Below, one piece after another: positions 57,500-64,000 of a stretch of DNA of 64,000 nt (position 1 is its first letter; each line of letters opens with the position of its first letter). A model generated the notes under the pieces. That model had not been told where the DNA came from, did not search any database, and saw only the letters and a program-made list of their open reading frames with translations. The stretch comes from Solibacillus merdavium (GTDB taxonomy: Bacteria > Bacillota > Bacilli > Bacillales_A > Planococcaceae). The translations under genes were made by a program, and so were the position numbers. The stretch covers positions 62,001 through 126,000 of the forward strand of contig NZ_JACSPW010000004.1 of the NCBI RefSeq assembly GCF_014836935.1, read 5' to 3'.

Positions 57500-58675
57500 T
57501 CAATCATTTTCAAGAAATTCTAAGGCAGCTCGTCCTAGTACTTTTGCGGCAATCAGCATCGCTCTTTCATCAAAATCAAATTTGGCATGATGATGTGGAT
57601 AAACGGTTTCCCACAGCGGATCTTTGGCCCCAGTAAAGAAAAATGTGCCTGGAATATGCTGCATATAATAGCCATAATCCTCACCAATCATAAATGGCGG
57701 ACACTCTGTAACCTTTTCTACTCCACTTGTTTGCTCCGCTACTTTTGCTATAAACTTTGTTTGTTCTTCATGGTTAACAACAGGTGGGTACCCATCGAAA
57801 TATTGATAACTATATGTAGCGTGCATCCCTAAACAAGTTGCTTTTAACAATAATTCAATTTCTTCTTTTATTTGCTTACGAACCTGTTCATCTAGAGCAC
57901 GTACTGTCCCTTGTATTTTCACTGTATCGGCGATGACATTAAACGGATTGATCGCTTCAAACTGACCAATTGTCACAACCCCCGATTGAAGCGGTGCGAT
58001 ACGACGGGAAGTAATAGTCTGTACTTGAGTGACAAAGTGGGCTCCCACTACTATTGCATCCACTGAATGCTGTGGCTCTGCGCCATGTCCTCCCTTACCT
58101 TGAATCACAATTTCAAACCGGTCTGCCGCTGCCATAATTGCCCCATCTTTTACAAGCACTTCGCCTAGGGGGGTTGGCGCCCATAAATGCGTCCCAAAAA
58201 TAACATCTACATCGTTTAGACACCCATCTTCAATCATGGCCAATGCACCACCTGGAGCAATTTCCTCTGCATGCTGATGAATAAAAACGATGTTACCCGA
58301 CAATTGCTCTCGCATGCCCACCAAGACTTTTGCTAAAACGAGCAACGTTGCCGTATGACCATCATGACCACATGCATGCATTACACCGTCGTTTTTAGAC
58401 TTATAGGGCAAATCATTTAATTCCTGAATAGCCAATGCATCAAAATCCGCACGTAAAGCTACCGTTTTTCCTGGTCTTGCACCTCTTAGTGTGGCTACAA
58501 CTCCACGTCCCCCTACATACTCGCGCACTTCTAATCCAAGCTCACGGTGAAAATCCGCAATATATGCAGGTGTATGTACTTCTTCATGCGATACTTCAGG
58601 ATGCTCATGTAAATAGCGACGTATAATCACCATTTCTTCAAAATGATCTTCTAGCTTTAATAATAATTGGTCCAT
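57500..58675 (-). CDS. M20 family amidohydrolase
   Basis: 391 residues. Metal-binding [14 protein letters not shown] near residue 100, [11 protein letters not shown] near 136 and the GEDYGYY end motif belong to the M20D group (hippurate hydrolase, N-acyl amino acid and IAA-amide hydrolases). Two domains: catalytic and a dimerisation insert (about 185-300). The exact substrate cannot be told. AAAGGGG precedes the ATG. Followed by the chemotaxis receptor gene. Confidence 0.9.
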   Translation of the reverse strand: MDQLLLKLEDHFEEMVIIRRYLHEHPEVSHEEVHTPAYIADFHRELGLEVREYVGGRGVVATLRGARPGKTVALRADFDALAIQELNDLPYKSKNDGVMHACGHDGHTATLLVLAKVLVGMREQLSGNIVFIHQHAEEIAPGGALAMIEDGCLNDVDVIFGTHLWAPTPLGEVLVKDGAIMAAADRFEIVIQGKGGHGAEPQHSVDAIVVGAHFVTQVQTITSRRIAPLQSGVVTIGQFEAINPFNVIADTVKIQGTVRALDEQVRKQIKEEIELLLKATCLGMHATYSYQYFDGYPPVVNHEEQTKFIAKVAEQTSGVEKVTECPPFMIGEDYGYYMQHIPGTFFFTGAKDPLWETVYPHHHAKFDFDERAMLIAAKVLGRAALEFLEND

Positions 58676-58771
58676 TTTCCTTACCCCTTTACTAGCCTAC
58701 TTTATAACTATACAATAAATTCAAACAATTTAGATAAAAGTTTTATTTTTCCTATTAAAATAATAAAAAAA

Positions 58772-58801
58772 GCATATACTTCTATTTTTAGGAGTATACG
58801 C
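58772..58801 (-). terminator. Intrinsic terminator of ywdK
   Basis: GCATATACT (58772-58780) and AGTATACGC (58793-58801), one G-U in RNA; TTTTTTTATT on the minus strand. Confidence 0.8.
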
Positions 58802-58812
58802 CTTCTATTTTT

Positions 58813-59190
58813 CTATGCCTTTTTTACTACTGACATTATAACCATTATCCAACCAATTAAAAATAGGACACCACCGATAGGAGTAATTGCCCCCAGTATG
58901 CCGATTCCTGTTAAAGCTAATACCATTAGACTACCTGCAAAAATGACGATTCCTGCATTAAAACAGATCATTGCTATTTTCAGTTGCTTTACTTCACCTA
59001 AAATAGCGTTTGACATTAAAATTCCGACTAATATTAGTGCTGCTGCATGAAACATTTGATATTGTATAGCCGTATCCCATATTCCCGTACTGTAGTCATC
59101 CAGCATATCTTCCAATGCATGTGCTGCGAATGCGCCTAATGCGACTGCTAAAAAACCATGAATTGCACCTGATATAATTGAGCCTTTCAT
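58813..59190 (-). CDS. ywdK: DUF423 membrane protein (YwdK)
   Basis: 125 residues with four transmembrane helices. The N-terminal GAIHGFLAVALGAFAAHALE and the central YQMFHAAALILVG are hallmarks of DUF423. No function is known. It is followed by a terminator and lies downstream of ywdI, an order shared with B. subtilis. Confidence 0.92.
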   Translation of the reverse strand: MKGSIISGAIHGFLAVALGAFAAHALEDMLDDYSTGIWDTAIQYQMFHAAALILVGILMSNAILGEVKQLKIAMICFNAGIVIFAGSLMVLALTGIGILGAITPIGGVLFLIGWIMVIMSVVKKA

Positions 59191-59241
59191 TTTCTTACCT
59201 CTTTCTTTTATCTATTCAATAATTCTCTATTTTAATAACGA

Positions 59242-59514
59242 TTAAAAATCAAAAAGTGAATCCCCATTTGCATCCTCTTCCTCGAGCTTTTGCGCCGGAA
59301 TTGCAATAGGCTGTGTATATACCGGTGAGGAAACAGTTGTACTGACAAGGTTTGCAGCTGGGAGCTTTGTGGAGTTTATTTTTTCGTCCAATACGACATC
59401 ACATAATGCACGAATAGCCGTGAGCTTTTCACGAGCCAGTTGCTCCGTTGTTGCATGAGTAGCTTCTGCGGTTAACTTTTCAATTTGTTTGATGATTGTT
59501 TCATACGTGATCAT
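59242..59514 (-). CDS. ywdI: YwdI family protein
   Basis: 90 residues. A helical N-terminal half (ITYETIIKQIEKLTAEATHA), then a Thr/Val/Pro linker and an acidic end ending in SLFDF. The family is uncharacterised. Its start overlaps the stop of the upstream small Cys protein by four bases, so both are coupled. Identification rests on position between ung and ywdK. Confidence 0.75.
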   Translation of the reverse strand: MITYETIIKQIEKLTAEATHATTEQLAREKLTAIRALCDVVLDEKINSTKLPAANLVSTTVSSPVYTQPIAIPAQKLEEEDANGDSLFDF

Positions 59515-59693
59515 CTCCCATTGTCCCCTCCTCTATTTTTCGGCACAAACTTTAAGCAATCCATTCCTGATGACTGTTTTACAACGAGAGATGGTAGCTG
59601 CTTAGTTTTAAAACCATAAGCCGTGCACCCGCGCGGATTATTTTGATCCCATGTCACACGGAAAAAATGACATTTAAAGCAATCAACTTTCAT
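59511..59693 (-). CDS. Small four-cysteine protein, unknown
   Basis: 60 residues. Cysteines at 5, 8, 23 and 46 (CFKC, RGCTAYG, MDCLKF) suggest a zinc or Fe-S site. The basic end is KNRGGDNGR. GGAGCGG lies upstream of the ATG, and the gene overlaps ywdI. Its place directly downstream of ung (39 nt) hints at co-transcription with the repair gene. I do not recognise the family. Confidence 0.75.
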   Translation of the reverse strand: MKVDCFKCHFFRVTWDQNNPRGCTAYGFKTKQLPSLVVKQSSGMDCLKFVPKNRGGDNGR

Positions 59694-59732
59694 TTGCCGC
59701 TCCCTCTCTTTCTATCATTACTTTACCATGCT

Positions 59733-60443
59733 TCACAGTAAAAGTTTAGATTGTTTAGAACCACTTTCATCTAAACACCAATTGATGGGCTTTTCACCTA
59801 TCGAAAGAAGTGCTTCATTTGTTTTTGAGTAGGGTCTGCTTCCAAAAAATCCGCGATGGGCGCTTAATGGGCTTGGATGAGGTGCCTGGAGAATAATATG
59901 CTTATCGGAAATTCGTTCAATTAATATCCGTTTACTTTGCGCCGGCTTTCCCCATAATAAAAAGACGATTGGTTGAACACGCTCTGCAAGTTTTTCGATA
60001 ACTGCATCAGTAAACTGTTCCCATCCTTGTCCTTTATGAGAATTCGCTTTTCCTGCCTGTACAGTTAATACCGTATTCAACAATAAAACACCTTGCTTTG
60101 CCCAAGATGTTAAGTCTCCATGCCCAGGTATTTCACAGCCCAAGTCCTGCTGTAACTCTTTCATCATATTCCTTAAGCTTGGTGGCATTTTTTGTCCCTG
60201 CTCGACCGAAAAGCTGAGTCCATGCGCCTGATTGGGACCGTGATATGGATCTTGTCCTAATATGACTACTTTTACCGAATCATAATCCGTCAACAAAAGG
60301 GCATTTAAAATATGTTCCTTTTTTGGGTAAACAGTACCCATTTCATACTGCGTTTCTAAAAAGCTTTGCAAGTTTTTATAATAAGACTGCTGCGCTTGTG
60401 TCGCCAAAATTGCTTTCCAACTATTTGTTAATTGTTCAATCAT
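59733..60443 (-). CDS. ung: Uracil-DNA glycosylase
   Basis: 236 residues, family 1 UDG. The catalytic Asp is in VVILGQDPYHGPNQAHG near residue 66, and the DNA-intercalating loop is APHPSPLSAHRGFFG near 187. It removes uracil from DNA. The ATG follows TGAGGTG. The ung-ywdI-ywdK order matches B. subtilis. Confidence 0.97.
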   Translation of the reverse strand: MIEQLTNSWKAILATQAQQSYYKNLQSFLETQYEMGTVYPKKEHILNALLLTDYDSVKVVILGQDPYHGPNQAHGLSFSVEQGQKMPPSLRNMMKELQQDLGCEIPGHGDLTSWAKQGVLLLNTVLTVQAGKANSHKGQGWEQFTDAVIEKLAERVQPIVFLLWGKPAQSKRILIERISDKHIILQAPHPSPLSAHRGFFGSRPYSKTNEALLSIGEKPINWCLDESGSKQSKLLL

Positions 60444-60605
60444 AATTTCACCTCATCTCAAACGGTATTGAAATTCATAGAGAAGTTCAAGTAATTTCTT
60501 CTGACCTTAAAGTTTTTTCTTTTTCTGGCTATTTTTATATAGTCAGATAAGCGCTATACTAAAGACAATTATTATTCGAATATTCATTTTAAGGAGATTT
60601 GCTTT

Positions 60606-61454
60606 ATGACACTTAAAAAAACTTTAACAATTGCAGGGTCTGATACTTCTGCAGGTGCAGGAATGCAGGCAGATTTGAAAGCTTTCCAGGAACATGGTAC
60701 TTACGGAATGGTCGCATTAACAGTAGTCGTAACAATGGATCCTAAAACTTGGAGCCATACTGTGACACCATTGCCGACAGACCTTTTGCAAAAACAAATC
60801 GATACAGCCCTTTCTACAGGAGTAGATGCGATTAAAACAGGGATGCTTTCTACAGAAGAGATTATACAAATGGCTTCACAGGCCATTCAATCTTCAGGAA
60901 CGAATAAAGTAGTCATCGATCCGGTAATGGTATGTAAAGGCGATGACGAAGTATTAAATCCTGGCAATACAACAGCTATGGTTAATTATTTATTACCTCA
61001 TGCTACAGTTGTTACACCTAACCTTTTTGAAGCAGGTCAATTAGCAGGGACAGGTACACCCAAATCAATTGAGGAAATGCAAGCAGCTGCACTGAAAATA
61101 TATGAGCTTGGGGCAAAAAATGTTGTCATTAAAGGTGGAAAAGCTTTAGTGCATGATAAAGCCGTTGATTTATTCTATAACGGGAAAGACTTCAAATTAC
61201 TTGAATCCGAAAAAGTCACTTCAACTTATAATCATGGAGCAGGCTGTACATTTGCAGCGAGTATTTGCGCCAACTTAGCAAATGGTCTTTCTGTTGAAGA
61301 ATCCGTAATAGAAGCGAAGGAATTCGTTTCGGCTGCAATTAAACATGGTTGGGCTTTAAATGCTCATGTTGGACCAGTTATGCATGGTGCTAAACCTCGT
61401 TTCGGTGCACCTGCAGTAACGGTTTCGACGATCCCAAACTACATTAATGCATAA
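60606..61454 (+). CDS. pdxK: Pyridoxine/pyridoxal/hydroxymethylpyrimidine kinase
   Basis: 282 residues, ribokinase fold of the ThiD/PdxK group. The N-terminal AGSDTSAGAGMQADLKAF, a Cys in the VMVCKGDDE loop and the anion hole with reactive Cys in HGAGCTFAASI match B. subtilis PdxK (YwdB), which phosphorylates B6 vitamers and can also act on HMP. No thiamine genes or TPP riboswitch are adjacent. AAGGAG precedes the ATG. Confidence 0.9.
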   Translation: MTLKKTLTIAGSDTSAGAGMQADLKAFQEHGTYGMVALTVVVTMDPKTWSHTVTPLPTDLLQKQIDTALSTGVDAIKTGMLSTEEIIQMASQAIQSSGTNKVVIDPVMVCKGDDEVLNPGNTTAMVNYLLPHATVVTPNLFEAGQLAGTGTPKSIEEMQAAALKIYELGAKNVVIKGGKALVHDKAVDLFYNGKDFKLLESEKVTSTYNHGAGCTFAASICANLANGLSVEESVIEAKEFVSAAIKHGWALNAHVGPVMHGAKPRFGAPAVTVSTIPNYINA

Positions 61455-61462
61455 AATATACT

Positions 61463-61495
61463 AAGTCGCACAAGAATTCGCTTATTGTGTGACTT
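61463..61495 (+). terminator. Intrinsic terminator of pdxK
   Basis: AAGTCGCACAA (61463-61473) and TTGTGTGACTT (61485-61495), one G-U; TTTCTTTT follows. Confidence 0.8.
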
Positions 61496-61562
61496 TTTCT
61501 TTTCATACTTCGTAAAATTTGACTATACTATTAGTAGATAGATTCGAAAGGAGTTAATAAGA

Positions 61563-61916
61563 GTGATGAAGGAAGTAAATACTAACGAGCTCCAGGAATT
61601 ACTTAATTCTTTTGCGAACAAAGACGTTTTTATTCATCTAGAAACTACAAATGGCTCTTATGCAACACACTATAATGAAAACTTTTTCAATGCAGGGGCA
61701 TTTATCCGTAACGTACAATTACGTTATGAATTAGGGAAAGTTGTAGGGGACGCCCCACACCGCGTTGGCTTAAAAATGCCACATGGTTGGGTTTATGCAC
61801 AAGGAATTACACATTTTGAATTGGATGATCAAGGTCGCTTATTAATGGCTGGAATAGATAATACAGGAAAGCTAGCGATTGCGTTGGAAATTAGCGAATC
61901 GCCATTTGCTTATTAA
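61563..61916 (+). CDS. yojF: YojF family protein (DUF1806)
   Basis: 117 residues. The family is uncharacterised and regularly precedes bshB2; it may support bacillithiol synthesis. GTG at 61563-61565 is 9 nt after GGAG; the ATG directly after it is an alternative start. Ends 13 nt before bshB2, whose ribosome site overlaps the yojF stop. Confidence 0.9.
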   Translation: MMKEVNTNELQELLNSFANKDVFIHLETTNGSYATHYNENFFNAGAFIRNVQLRYELGKVVGDAPHRVGLKMPHGWVYAQGITHFELDDQGRLLMAGIDNTGKLAIALEISESPFAY

Positions 61917-61929
61917 GGAGGTTGCTTAC

Positions 61930-62607
61930 ATGACATTACAAGAAGAACGCCATGTTTTGGTCGTTTACCCTCACCCAGATGATGAAGCCTTTTCGGTTGC
62001 AGGTACATTACGCTTATATCACAATATGGGAGTTCCTGTTACATATGCTTGTTTAACATTAGGTGAAATGGGTCGTAATCTAGGAAATCCTCCGTTCGCC
62101 ACTCGCGAATCATTGCCGGAAATACGTAGAAAAGAACTGATTGCTGCTTGTGAGGCGATGGGTATAGAAGATCTACGTATGATGGGTTTACGTGATAAGA
62201 CGGTAGAATTTGAAGATGATGAAAAGATGATCAAACTAGTAACCGATTTAATTGTGGAACTTAATCCTTCTTTAATTTTCACATTTTTACCTGGATTTGC
62301 AGTGCATCCCGACCATGAAGCAACTGGTCGTGCAGTAGTAGAAGCCGTTCGTCGGATTGATAAGAAATATCGCCCCCGTATTTTAGCCTGTGCTTTTGCC
62401 AATGATACAGTCGAGAAAAATGGAGAGCCTGATGTAACAATTGATATTAGCTCTGTCAAAGAAGACAAATTAAAGGCGCTAAAAGCCCATATTTCGCAAA
62501 CTGGCTGGATGTTGCAGGAAACAGCAAAACGTGTCGACGAAGGTGAAGTTTTATCGGACAGCTGGTTAAATACCGAAAAATTTTACAATGTTGTGTTTAA
62601 CGATTGA
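61930..62607 (+). CDS. bshB2: Bacillithiol biosynthesis deacetylase BshB2
   Basis: 225 residues from ATG at 61930-61932 (GGAGG 8 nt upstream). LmbE-like zinc deacetylase: YPHPDDEAFSVAGTL near residue 12 and the third zinc ligand in AVHPDHEATG. It deacetylates GlcNAc-malate to GlcN-malate, the second step of bacillithiol synthesis, or acts on bacillithiol conjugates. B. subtilis YojG is the counterpart. Confidence 0.93.
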   Translation: MTLQEERHVLVVYPHPDDEAFSVAGTLRLYHNMGVPVTYACLTLGEMGRNLGNPPFATRESLPEIRRKELIAACEAMGIEDLRMMGLRDKTVEFEDDEKMIKLVTDLIVELNPSLIFTFLPGFAVHPDHEATGRAVVEAVRRIDKKYRPRILACAFANDTVEKNGEPDVTIDISSVKEDKLKALKAHISQTGWMLQETAKRVDEGEVLSDSWLNTEKFYNVVFND

Positions 62608-62663
62608 TTCTCTTTATAATACAATCAAGAATAATATAGAGACTACAACAAAAAACTCGTAAT

Positions 62664-62699
62664 AAAAAGCGTCGCAAATTTTGGTTTGCGACGCTTTTT
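62664..62699. terminator. Bidirectional terminator between bshB2 and the larA-like gene
   Basis: AAAAAGCGTCGCAAA (62664-62678) and TTTGCGACGCTTTTT (62685-62699), perfect arms, 6-nt loop. Confidence 0.93.
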
Positions 62700-62732
62700 T
62701 TATGTCTATCTGAAATTGGAAATAGATTATAC

Positions 62733-63995
62733 CTATTCTTCTACATAAGGAATAGTCAAAGGACCAATTGGTAATATTGCAGTAGAATAGTTTGGACCAT
62801 ATTTCCCCTTCAATTGCTCCAATAATACTTCAATATCTTCCACATAATTTAACATACTATTTTCAACTTGTTCTCGTGTTAATGTTGAATACAAATGTAC
62901 GTCCGACCATACTTGAATAACAGCTTGTTTTTGAACTTGCCATTGATCAAACTTTTTAAAGTTTTCATCATTAATCATATCAAGCAATTCTTGTGGAGTT
63001 TTTCTCATTTGTAGTATTTCCGCATAATTTCCGTGGTTAGGTAAACCATCTATGCATTCTGCAGCACAAATAATCGTACCGCCTTCTTTTACAATTTTTT
63101 GCGCGGCACTCATCCCTTTTACCGCTTGATATAAATTTTGGTCTAATGGATATCCAGAATTTGAAGTAATCACTACATCAAATCGATCTTCGCATTTTAC
63201 CATCGTATGTTCTTTTACATATGCACAGCCTAAATCATGTGCTTCAATTAATTCCCCTGCAAATACATTTGTAATTTTCTTTTCGCGATTTAATGTAACG
63301 TTTAACATGAAATGTGGTTTACACATACCATTAATTTCACGTGTCATATCTTGCAGTGGATTATCAATCATATTTCCCCATGTAGCTAAAGGATGTCCAA
63401 TCATTTTTGCATTGTGAAATGTCATAATTGTTTCAATTCCAGCAATACCAGGCATAATTCCTTTTGGTCCTCCAGAAAATCCAGCAAAAAAGTGTGGCTC
63501 AATAAAGCCTGTTACGATTCTAAAATCAGCTTCAACATACTCCGAATTCAACCAAACATCACAACCAAATCTACTTGTTCCAACTTTCGTTTGAGTTGAT
63601 TTATCATGACAACTATTATTGATAATCCTAATGTTTTTGACAATATCTTCGCCCAACATTTGAATAAATTCTTCTTCCGTTTGATCACGATGTGTTCCCG
63701 TACCATTTATAATAACAAAATTCTCTTTTGGTACATGGGGCAGTGCATTAATAATCGCAGGAACTATTTTCTCATTTGGTGTAGGACGAGTAATATCACT
63801 TATAACGATTGCAACTTTATCTGTTTCTTTTACGATTTCATGTATCGGTGAAGTACCAATAGGGTTTAATAGCGCTTCGTTCAATGCCCCCATCTCATCC
63901 TCTACCCCATTAATGCTTTTTGGTTCCAAAACGACAGAATGGTCAGGTACATTAATTTTTAATTCTCCTTTACCATACAATAAAGATACTTCCAT
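62733..63995 (-). CDS. LarA-family nickel-pincer racemase/epimerase
   Basis: 420 residues, apparently complete, with the ribosome site beyond the window edge. K178 in FSGGPKGIMPG is the lysine that tethers the nickel-pincer nucleotide. H102 (GTGTHRDQT), H168 (IEPHFFAG) and H194 (TFHNAKM) match the L. plantarum LarA residues K184, H108, H174 and H200 with a constant offset of six. LarA racemises lactate, but many homologues act on other 2-hydroxyacids, so the substrate is open. larB/C/E are not in the window. Confidence 0.9.
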   Translation of the reverse strand: MEVSLLYGKGELKINVPDHSVVLEPKSINGVEDEMGALNEALLNPIGTSPIHEIVKETDKVAIVISDITRPTPNEKIVPAIINALPHVPKENFVIINGTGTHRDQTEEEFIQMLGEDIVKNIRIINNSCHDKSTQTKVGTSRFGCDVWLNSEYVEADFRIVTGFIEPHFFAGFSGGPKGIMPGIAGIETIMTFHNAKMIGHPLATWGNMIDNPLQDMTREINGMCKPHFMLNVTLNREKKITNVFAGELIEAHDLGCAYVKEHTMVKCEDRFDVVITSNSGYPLDQNLYQAVKGMSAAQKIVKEGGTIICAAECIDGLPNHGNYAEILQMRKTPQELLDMINDENFKKFDQWQVQKQAVIQVWSDVHLYSTLTREQVENSMLNYVEDIEVLLEQLKGKYGPNYSTAILPIGPLTIPYVEE

Positions 63996-64000
63996 TGTAT

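Overview
The window is a contiguous piece of chromosome from a low-GC, endospore-forming Gram-positive bacterium. Gene content and order point to the Planococcaceae/Caryophanaceae group (Solibacillus- or Lysinibacillus-like), a placement inferred from content, not from a search. Sporulation genes (spoIIR, spo0F, rsfA, gerQ), bacillithiol synthesis (bshB2), coproporphyrin-type heme synthesis (hemQ) and strong AAGGAGG ribosome sites support it. Most genes lie on the minus strand and follow the Bacillus subtilis block that runs from the atp operon through upp-glyA-ywlG, prfA, rho, spo0F and pyrG to the ywh/ywf/ywd genes. No tRNA, rRNA, prophage, insertion sequence or CRISPR was seen.

Layout. 1-2.3 kb: start of the ATP synthase operon (atpF partial, atpE, atpB, atpI) with a recognisable promoter and a long structured leader. 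2.5-16.7 kb: wecB, upp, glyA, ywlG, rpiB, a lipoprotein cytochrome c, a chemotaxis receptor, arginine phosphatase, mntP, tsaC/sua5, spoIIR, prmC-prfA, tdk, rpmE, rho. 16.9-24.8 kb: glpX, murA, transaldolase, fbaA, spo0F (with a sigma-H promoter), ywjG, pyrG (with a CTP-sensing attenuator), rpoE. 25.2-36.3 kb: a fatty/branched-chain acyl-CoA catabolic island (icmF, TetR regulator, two acyl-CoA dehydrogenases, mmgB, mmgA, fadF). Two near-identical operators sit in the mmgA and fadF promoters. 36.5-40.9 kb: a cobalamin riboswitch controls btuF-btuC-btuD/cbiZ-cobO, which supplies the adenosylcobalamin that IcmF needs. 41-64 kb: a further acyl-CoA dehydrogenase, argS-ywiB, a GGDEF protein, speB, pbpG, ywhD (frameshifted near its end), ywhB, an HD hydrolase, a DUF1450 protein, rsfA, lipL, hemQ, gerQ, a second chemotaxis receptor with an M20 amidohydrolase, ywdK, ywdI, ung, pdxK, yojF-bshB2 and a LarA-family racemase.

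The most unusual feature is a pair of non-coding arrays at 14809-14982 and 54666-54775. Each repeats a 10-bp core at an almost exact 21-bp period (two turns of B-DNA) with 11-bp spacers that are not conserved. The first has nine copies of TTCTAATAWA and the second six copies of WTATTCGYCA. Read in the direction of the upstream gene, both cores begin WTATT, and both arrays begin just past an intrinsic terminator. I know of no described element like this. Two small membrane-protein genes (53 and 56 codons), a candidate leader peptide before prfA, and possible gene remnants before gerQ and beside ywhD were also read directly from the sequence.
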